Source of the DNA: Gammaproteobacteria bacterium
GTDB lineage: Bacteria; Pseudomonadota; Gammaproteobacteria; GRL18
Length of the DNA: 64,000 nucleotides
Reading direction: 5' to 3'
NCBI GenBank assembly: GCA_016744395.1
Contig: JADGEK010000009.1
Coordinates: forward strand, 1 to 64,000
Both the position numbers and the translations under genes were made by a program. The notes below the pieces were generated by a model. That model made no database searches. It saw only the letters and a list, made by a program, of their open reading frames with translations, and was not told the DNA's origin. Positions 36,549 to 47,195 of the stretch are shown here, piece by piece (the first letter of the stretch is position 1; each line of letters starts with the position of its first letter).

Positions 36549-37202
36549 TTAATTATTATCTTGTTGTGCTGAGTTAGCAGTGGCTTCTGGAGCATCCGCA
36601 CCTTGTGGACCTATTGGACCAGCAGGTCCAGTTTGACCGATAGGGCCATCAGGACCTTCAGGGCCTTCTAATCCTTCTGGTCCCATAGGACCTTGAGGAC
36701 CAACTGCTCCTGTTTGACCGATAGGGCCATCTGGCCCTTCAGGGCCTTCTAAACCTTCTGGTCCCATAGGGCCTTGAGGCCCTACTGGTCCCGTTTGACC
36801 GATAGGGCCATCTGGCCCTTCAGGACCTTCTAAACCATCTGGTCCCATAGGACCTTGAAGTCCTACTGATCCCGTTTGTCCGATAGGGCCATCTGGCCCT
36901 TCAGGACCTTCTAAGCCATTTGGTCCCATAGGACCTTGAGGTCCTACTGGTCCCGTTTGACCGGTAGGGCCATCTGGCCCTTCAGGACCTTCTAGACCAT
37001 TTGGTCCCATAGGACCTGCAGGCCCCATAGGGCCAGTAGCACCTCGCTGTTTAATAGCCTTATTTATTTTTGCTTCCAAAGTCTCGACTCTACTGATAAG
37101 TAAAGCTATTAATTGTTTCTTTTTAACCTTTTTGCTGGTGCTCGATTTTTTATTTATTGATTTATCTATTTTTTTGTTGGATTTTTTTTTCTTTTTTGCC
37201 AT
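36549..37202 (-). CDS. collagen-like repeat protein
   Basis: About 217 residues from the preferred ATG (37202), which has AGGAGG eight bases upstream; an ATG two codons earlier is too close to that site. The N terminus is extremely lysine-rich, followed by a short coiled coil (LIALLISRVETLEAKINKAIK) that could trimerise the chain. From about residue 54 the protein is an uninterrupted Gly-X-Y run of roughly 50 triplets, containing five copies of a 27-residue unit (GPMGPxGLEGPEGPDGPxGQTG...), i.e. an 81-base DNA tandem repeat, and ends in a polar tail. There is no signal peptide. Bacterial collagen-like proteins serve as surface fibres, phage tail parts or structural elements; none can be chosen here. 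Confidence 0.85.
   Translation of the reverse strand: MAKKKKKSNKKIDKSINKKSSTSKKVKKKQLIALLISRVETLEAKINKAIKQRGATGPMGPAGPMGPNGLEGPEGPDGPTGQTGPVGPQGPMGPNGLEGPEGPDGPIGQTGSVGLQGPMGPDGLEGPEGPDGPIGQTGPVGPQGPMGPEGLEGPEGPDGPIGQTGAVGPQGPMGPEGLEGPEGPDGPIGQTGPAGPIGPQGADAPEATANSAQQDNN
36590..37044. repeat. 81-bp tandem repeat inside the collagen-like gene
   Basis: Five near-identical 81-base units encode the 27-residue Gly-X-Y block. Units differ by a few bases (for example GPNG, GPDG or GPEG at the sixth position and GPV, GSV, GAV or GPA near the end). Such repeats expand and contract by slippage or recombination, so copy number probably varies between strains. Confidence 0.8.
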
Positions 37203-37443
37203 GTCCATGACCTCCTTTAGTCACTTTTTTTATAGTATTATTATCAAAGAATAGCTTAAAATCAGATTAATTCATCATGGAAATTTTAAGTACAAATACC
37301 ATTAAGTTAATAGTCAACTATGTGAAATATTGGCATACTTTCATAGGAAGCTAAGTTTCATATCAGCTTAACCAAACTCCGTTTAAAGTCATTAAATATT
37401 ATCTTGTTTTGAAGTGCTATTGATAATCCTCACAATAACAACA

Positions 37444-38439
37444 TCATTGAATAAGCTGATCAATCTGTCCTATTTTATCAAGATCTAATGGAATTTTCTT
37501 TTTATTTATGAGTTTAATATTTAGTAAATTACTAATCGACAGAGGTTGCTCAATTTTATGATCAGCGATACGCCAGTTATTATCCATTATGTCACTGATC
37601 ATTTCTGCCCCCTGAACACCAAGAGCATAATGGTCTGCCTCCACTGAAAAAGTACCAAAATTCAAACTGGTTTTAGTTAAAGCCTTAATTCCAACAAGCA
37701 CAGGTTTGTCGAAACGTTTAAGCAAAGGTATCCAGACATTTTGTAAATATCGCGCTTGTAATAAGCCATTATCATTAACGACCCACAGCGCATCGATATC
37801 TTTTCGCAATAAATGTTTCAGTTGATAATTAAGATGTCTCATTGAAGGCTTGTCGGAAATTTTTATACCCATTAGTTGAATACTTTCCTGTAAGCAATAA
37901 GCTTGATTTTGTTTGATAAAATCACTCATCCACTCTCGGTAGATAACACCGACTTTTTTGATAGGACGTTTAATGATTGAACGAAGTTGTACCAGACTGG
38001 TTACTGCTGGAATTTCAAAGCGAACACCAATGATATTTTTCATATCTCTTACTTGACGATCAAGATACAAAGCAGACAAAGCAATACTTGGTGGGAAATC
38101 AGAACCAATATATTTCTTCTGATATTGAGAATAAGCTTGTAATGGTTTATTGCCCAAAAAAACCAACATTTTAGGATTAATATCATGAATGTGTTTTGTA
38201 ATAATATCCTCACCCATATTATCAGTGATTGAATGCTCAACAAACGTCACATCATCTTCCAAATCATCCTTTAATCCCTTAATAGTATATTGAAAATTTT
38301 CTCCTTCAGGGCTGAGGACTAAAATACGTTCTTTGGCTAAAACATTGTTATCTCCCCAAAAGATAAGCAAAAATAATATGACAACGAATAATAGTATCCT
38401 GTTTATTATAATTGAAACACAGTGGGACATAGCATTCAT
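37444..38439 (-). CDS. ABC-type substrate-binding protein (TrpX-like family)
   Basis: A roughly 330-residue exported binding protein of the ABC_sub_bind (PF04392-like) type: ILVLSPEGENFQYTIKGLKDDL, KMLVFLGNKPLQAY, PIKKVGVIYREWMSDFIKQ, DIDALWVVNDNGLL, and the final domain with FGTFSVEADHYALGVQGAEM. A hydrophobic signal segment lies near the N terminus. I prefer the ATG at 38439, because it overlaps the preceding gene's TGA as ATGA; an upstream ATG adds five residues. No permease or ATPase is adjacent. It is the last gene of the 37-45 kb minus-strand signalling island. Ligand unknown. Confidence 0.8.
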   Translation of the reverse strand: MNAMSHCVSIIINRILLFVVILFLLIFWGDNNVLAKERILVLSPEGENFQYTIKGLKDDLEDDVTFVEHSITDNMGEDIITKHIHDINPKMLVFLGNKPLQAYSQYQKKYIGSDFPPSIALSALYLDRQVRDMKNIIGVRFEIPAVTSLVQLRSIIKRPIKKVGVIYREWMSDFIKQNQAYCLQESIQLMGIKISDKPSMRHLNYQLKHLLRKDIDALWVVNDNGLLQARYLQNVWIPLLKRFDKPVLVGIKALTKTSLNFGTFSVEADHYALGVQGAEMISDIMDNNWRIADHKIEQPLSISNLLNIKLINKKKIPLDLDKIGQIDQLIQ

Positions 38440-39158
38440 GGTATTACTTCCCAATGATCAACACCCAACAATGCATTGGTTTGCTCATCGAACTTTTGAA
38501 TACAATGTGTTATTTCATTGTTAGTCTGATGGTAAATACCAGTCATGGCAAGACCAATATAAATACCTGTCTGAGTTGCTATAAGATTTTGTTTGGACTT
38601 ACTTTGTAATTTATTAAAGGTACTTTTTGAAACAAAAATTGCATCGGCCAATTGAAATGTCAGTAAAGGTAAAAAATCTTCTGTTTTGATGACACGTTTA
38701 ATTTTAACTTTACTTTCAAACAAATCATTCATAAAGCGTTTCATTGGCTTACGACCTAAAATATCCAAAACACCAATTTTTAATTTTGAAAGTTCTTCTA
38801 TATTCACTGCTTTATCAAGCGACACAAGAAGGTATTCTTCCTCATATTGTCCATTTTTACCACCTTTAAGATTTGTCTCTTTGGGCTGTTTACGTGTGAC
38901 AACTGGATTCAAACTAAGAATAGCATTGGGTGGAATATGATCAATTTGTCGATAAAAATCAAACACCCTGCCAAAAGCGACCGTCTTAATTTCCGGACAA
39001 ATGGCGTTGATCTTTCCTTGAAGAGATTTTGGGCGGACATCGGTTGGATAAAAGACATAGAGATTCGCTGCACTGGCCGATAAAGCCCCCATAAGAACAG
39101 TCAGAGAAAATAAACTGATAATAATATAACGAATTACGGACATCATAAATAAAAGCAA
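38436..39158 (-). CDS. PhnD-like periplasmic binding protein
   Basis: A 240-residue exported protein resembling the PhnD/phosphonate binding superfamily in shortened form. It has a signal peptide (SLFSLTVLMGALSASAANLYVF) and the core FGRVFDFYRQIDHIPPNAILSLNP, EEYLLVSLDKAVNIEELSKLKIGVLDILGRKPMKRFMNDLF and ADAIFVSKSTFNKL. The extended frame begins with TTG; ATGs at 39146 and 39143 are equally plausible starts. It overlaps the next gene (ATGA). It follows the TonB receptor gene by 102 bases. Ligand unknown; its role may be to capture what the receptor imports or to signal. Confidence 0.75.
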   Translation of the reverse strand: MLLFMMSVIRYIIISLFSLTVLMGALSASAANLYVFYPTDVRPKSLQGKINAICPEIKTVAFGRVFDFYRQIDHIPPNAILSLNPVVTRKQPKETNLKGGKNGQYEEEYLLVSLDKAVNIEELSKLKIGVLDILGRKPMKRFMNDLFESKVKIKRVIKTEDFLPLLTFQLADAIFVSKSTFNKLQSKSKQNLIATQTGIYIGLAMTGIYHQTNNEITHCIQKFDEQTNALLGVDHWEVIP

Positions 39159-39260
39159 TTACCCCCGTTAATAATATTTTTAATGTTAGCAGATAAATCA
39201 TTGTCTTGCAGAATTTAAACGATAGCATAATTTCTAAAGCAACCAAATTAATGACTTCGT

Positions 39261-41474
39261 TTAATTATTTGGCAAATGGTAACGAATCTCAGCATAAATA
39301 CTGCGTTCATTTAATGGATAGTCATCGGGAATACTGCCATCACTGGGTTCATAAGCATTTTCATCAAAGAGGTTTTTGATGCTTGCAGAAACTTCCCAAG
39401 TTCCCTTAGCATCAGAAAAACGTAGGTTTGTTCTGCGCAATATCATGTTGACCAGAGTATAATTGTCAATTGCCTTACGTATATCATCATCAGCCCTTTC
39501 CCTGTCAGCAATCCAACTCAGCTGACTAGACAGTTCCCATTCAGGTTTGAATTTCCAACGGGCATCCAGATAAAACTGTTGCTGAGGGACGTATGCAACT
39601 TGTTCGTGGGTATCATCATTTTTAGTACTTTGATAGGCGTAGTTAGCCATTAGTGTCCATTGTTGATTAATAGTCCATAAGCCTTCAAGTTCAATCCCTT
39701 TTCCAGTTAAACTTTTATCATTTTTTGCTGATTTATTACCATTACCATCGGGAATAAAATCAATCATATTTTTTGTTTTATAATGATAAAGATTTAATCC
39801 TGTCATAAAATCAGAAGTCATTTCATAATTAAAAACCAGTTCAGTTGTTTTTATAGTTTCAGAATCAAGACCTGAGTTGCCAATGACTACTGGATTATTT
39901 TGACCATATAATTCAGAAAAGGCTGGTGCTCGAAAAGCAGTACCATAAAGAAATTTGGTGATCAGTTTATCCGTGGGAGTCCAAACAAGTGCACCTCTTA
40001 AATTAGTCGTAGAACCAAAGTCTGAATAATCATCATATCGAACGCCAGCGGTTAACGTCCAGTCAACATCAAATTCCCAAATATCTTGTATAGAGACATA
40101 TTTTACCGTTCTATCCTCATCTGGAATATAGATCAGAGATGTGCCAGTAACATCAGTCAAAGTGCCATCAATTAGTGAAACCGTACCATCGATAACACCA
40201 AGTCCAAAATTTTTAGTGGCTTTTGTTTCAAGTTTTTCTTGTTTTCCACCCACATTAAATCGCCAGGTATGATCAACCCAACCATCAAATAAAGCAATCA
40301 GATCAAGTTGAGGTATCTTATTTTCCCGCCCCGGGTTACCAATGACACCGTCTGGAAAATAAACTGGGTTGAATGGTGAAGTAAACAAATTCCCGTCCGA
40401 GCCAATTAAAGACACATTTCCAGGAGGAAAAATACTAAGATTATATTGCTGATCAATATATTGATAACTAAACTTTCCAGTCAGTTCAAGGTTATCAAAC
40501 CAATTTTTATTACTATATTCCAGAGAAAATAATATTTGATCGATATCGGCATAGCCGTTTTCATCAAGAGCCTGAGCAATGCCAGCTCCTTGACCAATAT
40601 CACGTTGAGCCCAACCATCAATACCAACTTTCCAATTTTCATCACTCAGATGCACATTATAAGTTGTCGATTTATAGCGTCTATCAATATGATTTGGAGC
40701 CAATGAAGCATTTGTGCCAAATAAAGTATCCAGACTTGACTGAGAATCACTGTCAACAATTCTGCTTTTATCTGCACCTTGATCCATATATTCAACATTG
40801 ATCGCTAATTCCCAGCCATTGCCAATATTTCCACCATATTGTCCCCAAAGATTCTGTGTGTCATTTGAACCACCACGAACACCAGCTTGAAAACCATTCA
40901 ATTCCTGTGCAGTTTTGGTGATGATATTCACCACTCCTGAAAAAGCATCTGCACCATAGACAGATGAACCTGGACCACGGATCACTTCAATTCGTGAAAT
41001 ATTTTGAACATTGATTACTCCACTTGATGGAAAAATACCACTGGAAACATCTGACGATATTCGATGGCCATTTAATAAAATGAGTACCTGTGGTGTTTGA
41101 GATGTCTGAATACCACGAATAGATATGATAGAAGATGCCGTTAATGTTGAAGGACTCATATGAAGGCCAGGCACAGACTCCAAAACTTCATCGATGGTTA
41201 AAGCACCCATTGCTTCAATATCTTTGGCAGTAATTAATGTTGCGACAGCTGGTGTTTTTTCAAGTGGAACGGCTGTGCCAGTTGCAATTTCTACCAGTGG
41301 CAGTTCATAAAGTCCTTCCAGAGAAATTTCATTCATAATACTCTGTTCAAGTTCATTCTTTTCGCTAGACGCCTGCACAGTCAAAGGTATTGAACAGACA
41401 AGAGTGAAACAAATAAAAAAGAAGCGTATTATCTTTTGTCTGATTTTAATATAGCCTATTACATCCTGTTTCAT
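39261..41474 (-). CDS. TonB-dependent outer-membrane receptor
   Basis: A 737-residue receptor. After a signal peptide comes the plug domain (VATLITAKDIEAMGALTIDEVLESVPGLHM, SIRGIQTSQTPQVLILLNGHRI, ISRIEVIRGPGSSVYGADAFSGVVNIITK), then a 22-strand-type barrel ending in the aromatic IYAEIRYHLPNN. The last residue is not aromatic, an oddity for an outer-membrane barrel end. The N-terminal LPLVEIATGTAVPLEKTPA is typical of receptors of the 'TonB-box-like ... ATGT' type seen with signalling genes. It is flanked by kinase genes and two binding-protein genes, not by siderophore genes. Substrate unknown. Confidence 0.9.
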   Translation of the reverse strand: MKQDVIGYIKIRQKIIRFFFICFTLVCSIPLTVQASSEKNELEQSIMNEISLEGLYELPLVEIATGTAVPLEKTPAVATLITAKDIEAMGALTIDEVLESVPGLHMSPSTLTASSIISIRGIQTSQTPQVLILLNGHRISSDVSSGIFPSSGVINVQNISRIEVIRGPGSSVYGADAFSGVVNIITKTAQELNGFQAGVRGGSNDTQNLWGQYGGNIGNGWELAINVEYMDQGADKSRIVDSDSQSSLDTLFGTNASLAPNHIDRRYKSTTYNVHLSDENWKVGIDGWAQRDIGQGAGIAQALDENGYADIDQILFSLEYSNKNWFDNLELTGKFSYQYIDQQYNLSIFPPGNVSLIGSDGNLFTSPFNPVYFPDGVIGNPGRENKIPQLDLIALFDGWVDHTWRFNVGGKQEKLETKATKNFGLGVIDGTVSLIDGTLTDVTGTSLIYIPDEDRTVKYVSIQDIWEFDVDWTLTAGVRYDDYSDFGSTTNLRGALVWTPTDKLITKFLYGTAFRAPAFSELYGQNNPVVIGNSGLDSETIKTTELVFNYEMTSDFMTGLNLYHYKTKNMIDFIPDGNGNKSAKNDKSLTGKGIELEGLWTINQQWTLMANYAYQSTKNDDTHEQVAYVPQQQFYLDARWKFKPEWELSSQLSWIADRERADDDIRKAIDNYTLVNMILRRTNLRFSDAKGTWEVSASIKNLFDENAYEPSDGSIPDDYPLNERSIYAEIRYHLPNN

Positions 41475-41626
41475 TTAATATACCAACGTTTGTAAAAGAT
41501 GTGAGAAAAACTCAACTTATTCTTATACACCTACTTTTATTATTGTTATTAACTATAAATGATTTAAAAAGAAAAGATAAGAGAACACCACTATTTAGTC
41601 ATAATTGTTGATAAAATTTTTTTATA

Positions 41627-43708
41627 TTAAAAAAGTTTATGTAAGGCATCAATATCGTATTTGGTTGCCATTTCACAAACATAATTACCCAACTGTGAAT
41701 ACAACTTCTGTTCTTTTAAGTCTTTAGCATATTCACGAACACCTTTAAGGTTACCATCTTCAATAATCTGCTGAAGTTGTTGGCGGTATTTCTCAGGTAA
41801 CTCAATTAATTGACCATGTATTGCAGTCAAATCATAAGACTGATTTTGTTCGTCATTAAACAATGTTTTGTAGTAATAATTGACACCAAGATATTGAGAA
41901 ATTATTTGAAAAAGTTTTTCTGCATCCAGTGGCTTTCCGAGGAAAGCATCCGCGCCACTTGCGATTAACTTTTTTTCCTGTGCGCCCAAAACATAGGAGG
42001 ATGTTAGAATAACAGGCAAATCAGGCTTAATGAGTTTAAGTTTTTTTAATAGTATTTCTCCATCCATGAGGGGCATTTTTACATCACTAATGACCAGATC
42101 AATAGGAAATTGATTGACAGAATTATCCAGCGTTTGCAAATTCTCAACTGATTCAAAATTATCAGTAGAAACAGAATTTTTTAATTCTTTTAAACAAGTA
42201 AACAGTGCTAACCCCTGTTTTCCATTATTAGCCAGAGTAACAGCAAAGCCAACATTTTCTAACAGATCACGTAAAAGTTCACGGCTAACATCATTATCAT
42301 CAACAACAAGCAAATGCCATTGTTTTTTTTGTTGATTATTTCTATTGTCAATGGCAACAATTTTTTGACCAATATCTTGTTCTAAAAGAGACGATTTAAC
42401 CTCAAGAAGCGGTATATCAAAAAAGAATCTTGACCCCTTATTCACTTCACTCTCAACTTCTAACTTGCCATCCAAGAGGTTAATAAAATTGGTGCAAATG
42501 GATAACCCAAGACCCGTGCTGTCTTCACCACTGGAAGCATTTGATTGATGAAAAGGTTCAAAAATTTTTTCTTGATCTTGTTTTGGAATGCCCTGTCCAG
42601 TATCTAGAATATTAAATTGAATTCGCTGCTCCTTCAGCAGCTTAACACTCAGTGTTATTTCACCATAAGCAGGTGTATATTTAACTGCATTACCCAATAG
42701 GTTGATGATAATTTGGCGTAATTTTCGCTCATCACCTGACACAACTTTAGGGATATCAATAGTTACATCAACAGATAGTACTAAATGTCGACGTTGACAA
42801 CGTGGTAACAACATTTGCTTCACATCATCGATCAATTGGTGCAAATTGAAATGTGTTTCACTCTTTTCCATCAGTCCTGATTCAATTTTACTCAGGTCTA
42901 AAACATTATTAATTAAGCTCAGTAAATGATTTCCACATCGCTGAATTGTATTGAGATTCCGTCCCTGTGATTCACTCAGCTTGTCTTCTCTGCTCATCAA
43001 ATCGGCATATCCCAAAATACCATTGAGTGGTGTTCGTAACTCATGACTCATATTGGCAAGAAAACTAGATTTGGCTCGATTGGCCACTTCTGCATCGATT
43101 TTTGCTTTTTCAAGGGCTTCAGTCCGACTTTTTACAGCCAACTCTAATTCTTCAATGTGTTTCTGATTTTTTTTATAATAGCTGGACTTCATCGCCAAAG
43201 ACAAAGCCAACTGCTTGGCTTCCATAGTATCAAATGGTTTTTTTAACAAAAGCAGTCGATGAGAAAGACCTAAGATGTCACTAAAATCATCCCAAGTATA
43301 GTCAGAATAAGCCGTGCAAATGACCATTTCAAGCTCAGGATGTTTTTTCCAGATATGTTGTATCGTTTCAATGCCATTCCAACCAGGAGGCATACGCACA
43401 TCCATGAACACAATAGAATAGGGCTGCTTTTCAAAATAGGCCTGATCGACCATTTTTGCAGCTTCTTCCCCCTGAAAGGCAAAATCCAGCTTGAATGTAT
43501 AGGGGTTGTGTTTGAAAGCTGATACAGGTGATTCAGCAAAAACTTCAGACATTAATTCATCAAGCTCTTGCTCTTCCACATCTACCAATAATAATTCAGG
43601 GGTTAAGATGGACTTGAAGTCATTATGAATTTGTTGATTATCATCAACAATGAGTACTCGAACATTTTTACTTGTATTTGAATGATCTACTTCAATGCTT
43701 GTTGTCAT
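41627..43708 (-). CDS. soluble hybrid histidine kinase (REC-HisKA-HATPase-REC)
   Basis: A 693-residue cytoplasmic protein without membrane segments. An N-terminal receiver ([29 protein letters not shown]) is followed by a coiled coil, HisKA ([23 protein letters not shown]), HATPase ([52 protein letters not shown]), a second receiver ([27 protein letters not shown]) and a C-terminal helical tail of about 90 residues that may be an HPt-like or docking module. It starts 7 bases after the HD-GYP regulator gene and precedes the TonB receptor gene. Confidence 0.92.
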   Translation of the reverse strand: MTTSIEVDHSNTSKNVRVLIVDDNQQIHNDFKSILTPELLLVDVEEQELDELMSEVFAESPVSAFKHNPYTFKLDFAFQGEEAAKMVDQAYFEKQPYSIVFMDVRMPPGWNGIETIQHIWKKHPELEMVICTAYSDYTWDDFSDILGLSHRLLLLKKPFDTMEAKQLALSLAMKSSYYKKNQKHIEELELAVKSRTEALEKAKIDAEVANRAKSSFLANMSHELRTPLNGILGYADLMSREDKLSESQGRNLNTIQRCGNHLLSLINNVLDLSKIESGLMEKSETHFNLHQLIDDVKQMLLPRCQRRHLVLSVDVTIDIPKVVSGDERKLRQIIINLLGNAVKYTPAYGEITLSVKLLKEQRIQFNILDTGQGIPKQDQEKIFEPFHQSNASSGEDSTGLGLSICTNFINLLDGKLEVESEVNKGSRFFFDIPLLEVKSSLLEQDIGQKIVAIDNRNNQQKKQWHLLVVDDNDVSRELLRDLLENVGFAVTLANNGKQGLALFTCLKELKNSVSTDNFESVENLQTLDNSVNQFPIDLVISDVKMPLMDGEILLKKLKLIKPDLPVILTSSYVLGAQEKKLIASGADAFLGKPLDAEKLFQIISQYLGVNYYYKTLFNDEQNQSYDLTAIHGQLIELPEKYRQQLQQIIEDGNLKGVREYAKDLKEQKLYSQLGNYVCEMATKYDIDALHKLF

Positions 43709-43715
43709 TTTGACA

Positions 43716-44804
43716 TTACCACTGTTTTATAATTTTATTGTACTGCCTTATTAGGGAAATATTTGACCCTTTTTGCATTGTTTCAAAGATTCTATCAAAT
43801 TTTTCTTCGTGTATTGTAAATTGCTTAAGAATTTCTGGGTCAAAGTGTTCAGGCTGTGTCCTTGAATCACCTTGAGTAATGATATTCATGGTCTGCTCAT
43901 GTGAAAAGCCTTTTTTATATGGACGCTCTGATCTTAGAGCATCATAAACATCACACAGGCTAGTGATACGTGCAGAAACAGGAATATCCTGACCAATCAA
44001 GCCAATAGGATAGCCAGAACCACTATAAGATTCATGATGTCCATAGGCAATTTCAGCAGCCATTTTAAGTAATTCATTATATTGGCTTTTTTTGCTTAAT
44101 ATTTCACCACCTATCGTGGCATGCGTTTTCATTACATCCCATTCAAGCTTATCTAAAGGCCCTTGTTTGTGAAGAATATTATCAGGAATACCGATTTTTC
44201 CAACATCATGTAATGGTGCAGCATAGAGAATTATTTCACAATCATGTTCCGACCACCTGAGTTTACTGGCAAGTAATGCTGAATAGAGTCCCAGTCGATT
44301 GTTATGCATGCCTGTCTCATAATCACGGTATTCCGATGCAACTGATAGCAGTGAAAGTGCATCTTCATAGGCATGATGTAATTCATGAGTTCGTTGTTCA
44401 ACTTGCTCAGAAAGGCTATATCTCAGCTGGCTTAGTTCAATATGGGTATGAATACGAGCAAGTAATTCCTGTCGTTGAAAAGGTTTGGAAATATAATCAA
44501 CACCTCCTGCCTCAAGTGCCTGCACTTTGCTGTGAACATCATCCAAAGCAGAAAGAAATAAAATCGGAGTATGTTTTAGAACAGGATCATTCAAAATCTG
44601 ATGTGCTGTTTCAAAACCATCCCAGCCTGGCATCATGATATCCAATAAAATCAAATCGGGTAGTTGATTCTGTGCAATTTCAAAACCTCGCTCTCCACTG
44701 GTTGAAACCAGAACATTATATTGTTCATGTTCTAGTATATTTTCGAGCAAACCAAGGTTTTCTGGTGTATCATCAATTGCTAAAATTGTTAGATTCTTTG
44801 CCAT
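43716..44804 (-). CDS. response regulator with HD-GYP domain (putative c-di-GMP phosphodiesterase)
   Basis: A 362-residue regulator. The receiver domain has [15 protein letters not shown] and phospho-acceptor Asp in [13 protein letters not shown]; a coiled linker leads to an HD-GYP domain with [54 protein letters not shown] and [14 protein letters not shown]. The HD and GYP residues are intact, so c-di-GMP hydrolysis is likely by family. It is the first gene of the minus-strand signalling island, 74 bases from the divergent membrane kinase. Confidence 0.93.
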   Translation of the reverse strand: MAKNLTILAIDDTPENLGLLENILEHEQYNVLVSTSGERGFEIAQNQLPDLILLDIMMPGWDGFETAHQILNDPVLKHTPILFLSALDDVHSKVQALEAGGVDYISKPFQRQELLARIHTHIELSQLRYSLSEQVEQRTHELHHAYEDALSLLSVASEYRDYETGMHNNRLGLYSALLASKLRWSEHDCEIILYAAPLHDVGKIGIPDNILHKQGPLDKLEWDVMKTHATIGGEILSKKSQYNELLKMAAEIAYGHHESYSGSGYPIGLIGQDIPVSARITSLCDVYDALRSERPYKKGFSHEQTMNIITQGDSRTQPEHFDPEILKQFTIHEEKFDRIFETMQKGSNISLIRQYNKIIKQW

Positions 44805-44878
44805 TCAGCCATCCTGCGTGTATTCTTCTTATTATTAATATAACATACTATCTTTAAGGTTATTAATTTGCAATTATT

Positions 44879-46747
44879 ATGGCATCTAGTATACGAACAA
44901 CATTAATACGACGAGTTACTATTATTTTGGTCATATCATTTATTGCCGTATTATCAATCGTTGCGATAATGACAATTTACACGGCCAACACCAATTTAAA
45001 AAATTCTGAACAACAGCTATTTCAGGCTTTAGTGACCAAGGGAAACACTTTGGTTGTAAACAATAGCCAGGCATTAATTGAAATGGTCAGTGATAATTCA
45101 TTTTCAGCCATTCACAATCTCGTGTCCGCTACGGTAAACAACGATAATGATATTGTTTACGGGGTTTTTATGGATACCTCTATGCAACCCTGGACAATTA
45201 TTAATCAGCCTTCAGCAGAAAAAAATGGAGCACAATACCCTGTTTTAAATGATCCACTTTCTCTGTGGGCTGGTAATTTGGCACAGAGTGGTTATATAAA
45301 AATTGATTCTAATTCTCTCCCTCCTTATTATGCAGATAATCATAAAACAGTTATTTATGAGTTTGCTGCACCCGTATTTGGTGCATCTGAACAAGAGATT
45401 GAGGCAAACACAGACAAATCCACACCAAATCAATTATTAGGTACCATTCGATATGGTATTTCTACCTATCAATTAGAAAATGCAAGAACAAAGGCAAAAT
45501 TTTTCACTTTAAACATTATGCTTATGACTTTATTTATCATATTTCTACTGGGTTGCATGGCTGTATTTTTTTCTTATATGGCCACACGTTATACAGCGAC
45601 ACTTATTAGTCAACCACTTGCGGAGTTGTCACAGGCTACAGTCGATATTTCTCAAGGAAATTATAACACTCCCATCATTATTAAGAGTGATAATGAAGTC
45701 GGCATATTAAGCAAAAGTTTTGATACGATGCGGTTAAAAATTAAAGAAGCTTTGGAGCAATTACTACTGCACCAAAAAGACTTAAAGGACAAGAACAAAC
45801 GTCTTAAAATCACTCAGGATGAACTGACAAACCTAAATCAACATCTCGAAGATAAAGTAAATGAACGTACTAAAGAACTAAAAGTAGTACAAGACAAGCT
45901 TGTTAAAACAGCCCGTGCCGCTGGTATGGCAGAAATTGCAATTAATGTACTACACAATATCGGTAATGTCATTAATAGCGTTAATGTCGCCAATCAGGAC
46001 AATTACGCAATGCTTAAACGTTCAAGAATTTCAGGCATTACAAAAACAAGTGAATTAATTGAACAACATCGAACAAACATGGGCCAATTTATAAATAATG
46101 ATCCAAAAGGTAAGAAATTACCCGAGTTATTAAAAAAACTGGGGATAGCACTCAATAAAGAACATCAGGCTCTGCTTGAAAATTCTAAAAGAATGAATCA
46201 AAGTATTGGCGTTATAGGAAATATCATCGCAACTCAGCAAAAACTTGCTAAGAGCAGCTTGTATATTGAAAAGCTAGATTTTCAATCAATTATTAACGAA
46301 ATACTGGATATTCAAAAAAATAGTTTTGAGAGTCACTCCATTCAGGTAATCACTCATTTTAAAGAGGTTCCTCCCTTGTCAGCTGATCAAGCAAAACTAC
46401 ATCAAATATTAACCAATCTTATCGTTAATGCTAAACATGCTTTGCTGGGTAATTCTAAAGATAATCGCATCTTAGACATAAAATTATTTGCAGACCTAAA
46501 GTTTTTTATATTCACAATAAAAGATAATGGCAGTGGAATTTTAAAAGAATCGATTACTGATATATTTCAACATGGTTTTACAACTAAAAGTAATGGGCAT
46601 GGTTTTGGCTTACATTCATGTGCCAACTTGATTGGAGAAATGGGAGGAAAAATAAATGCACAAAGTGATGGACTCGGAAAAGGTGCTTCTTTTATAGTAA
46701 AATTACCAATAAATAATCAGTTTTTTGATGAATCAATAGTAAATTAA
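44879..46747 (+). CDS. membrane sensor histidine kinase with HNIGN-type H-box
   Basis: A 622-residue kinase. TM1 lies near residues 13-35, a periplasmic sensor near 40-205, TM2 near 210-235, HAMP near 240-295 (ISQPLAELSQATVDISQGN), and a long coiled coil to residue 345. The phospho-acceptor region reads AGMAEIAINVLHNIGNVINS (His359), a distinct H-box rather than the standard HELRTPL. The HATPase domain is present (ILTNLIVNAKHAL, FTIKDNGSGI, GHGFGLHSCANLIGEMGG). It has no receiver of its own. It is divergent from the HD-GYP gene and probably phosphorylates that regulator or the REC-kinase-REC protein. Confidence 0.9.
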   Translation: MASSIRTTLIRRVTIILVISFIAVLSIVAIMTIYTANTNLKNSEQQLFQALVTKGNTLVVNNSQALIEMVSDNSFSAIHNLVSATVNNDNDIVYGVFMDTSMQPWTIINQPSAEKNGAQYPVLNDPLSLWAGNLAQSGYIKIDSNSLPPYYADNHKTVIYEFAAPVFGASEQEIEANTDKSTPNQLLGTIRYGISTYQLENARTKAKFFTLNIMLMTLFIIFLLGCMAVFFSYMATRYTATLISQPLAELSQATVDISQGNYNTPIIIKSDNEVGILSKSFDTMRLKIKEALEQLLLHQKDLKDKNKRLKITQDELTNLNQHLEDKVNERTKELKVVQDKLVKTARAAGMAEIAINVLHNIGNVINSVNVANQDNYAMLKRSRISGITKTSELIEQHRTNMGQFINNDPKGKKLPELLKKLGIALNKEHQALLENSKRMNQSIGVIGNIIATQQKLAKSSLYIEKLDFQSIINEILDIQKNSFESHSIQVITHFKEVPPLSADQAKLHQILTNLIVNAKHALLGNSKDNRILDIKLFADLKFFIFTIKDNGSGILKESITDIFQHGFTTKSNGHGFGLHSCANLIGEMGGKINAQSDGLGKGASFIVKLPINNQFFDESIVN

Positions 46748-46793
46748 ATTGTAACTATTCAGCATGAATTTCTAAAAAAAATTTAAAACGAAG

Positions 46794-46808
46794 AGACCTC
46801 GGAGGTCT
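46794..46808 (+). terminator. short hairpin after the membrane kinase gene
   Basis: AGACCT-CGG-AGGTCT, a six-pair stem 46 bases after the kinase stop. There is no proper T-run, so confidence is low. The rest of 46809-47190 is AT-rich. A 54-codon open frame there (46921-47085, starting MNTNGQRFDLSSLQSFYRLF) has no ribosome-binding site or recognisable family. Confidence 0.3.
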
Positions 46809-47195
46809 TAGAATTTATAATGGCTTAAATCGATCCACAGATCGAAATATGCAAAAAAATCTCATGATAGAATTGCTCTATTAAATGAGTAATTGAAACA
46901 TTCTCGCTCGGTGAAGTGCTTATGAATACGAATGGTCAGAGGTTTGACTTGTCTTCCTTACAGTCGTTTTATAGGCTCTTCATCGAGTGGGAAACATTTC
47001 TCTTTCTGTTGATCTTGAACTACTGCAATGCTCACTTAGCTGTATGTATAGAACAACTTAAAAAACCTTTATTTTTGTCTTTTTAGAAACAAATGGTGAC
47101 ATTTGATTGACTTTAATATACAGATTAAAATAAAAAGAGTTAAAGTGATTTTACTTGACAGCAATTTTATTAATCACTAGAATAGCTCAAAATTT

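Noticed and set aside
46921-47085. 54-codon open frame between the membrane kinase and the riboswitch
   Set aside because: No ribosome-binding site and no family resemblance. The opposite strand also shows a partly open frame broken by stops, so this may be decayed DNA, but not enough to name a gene.
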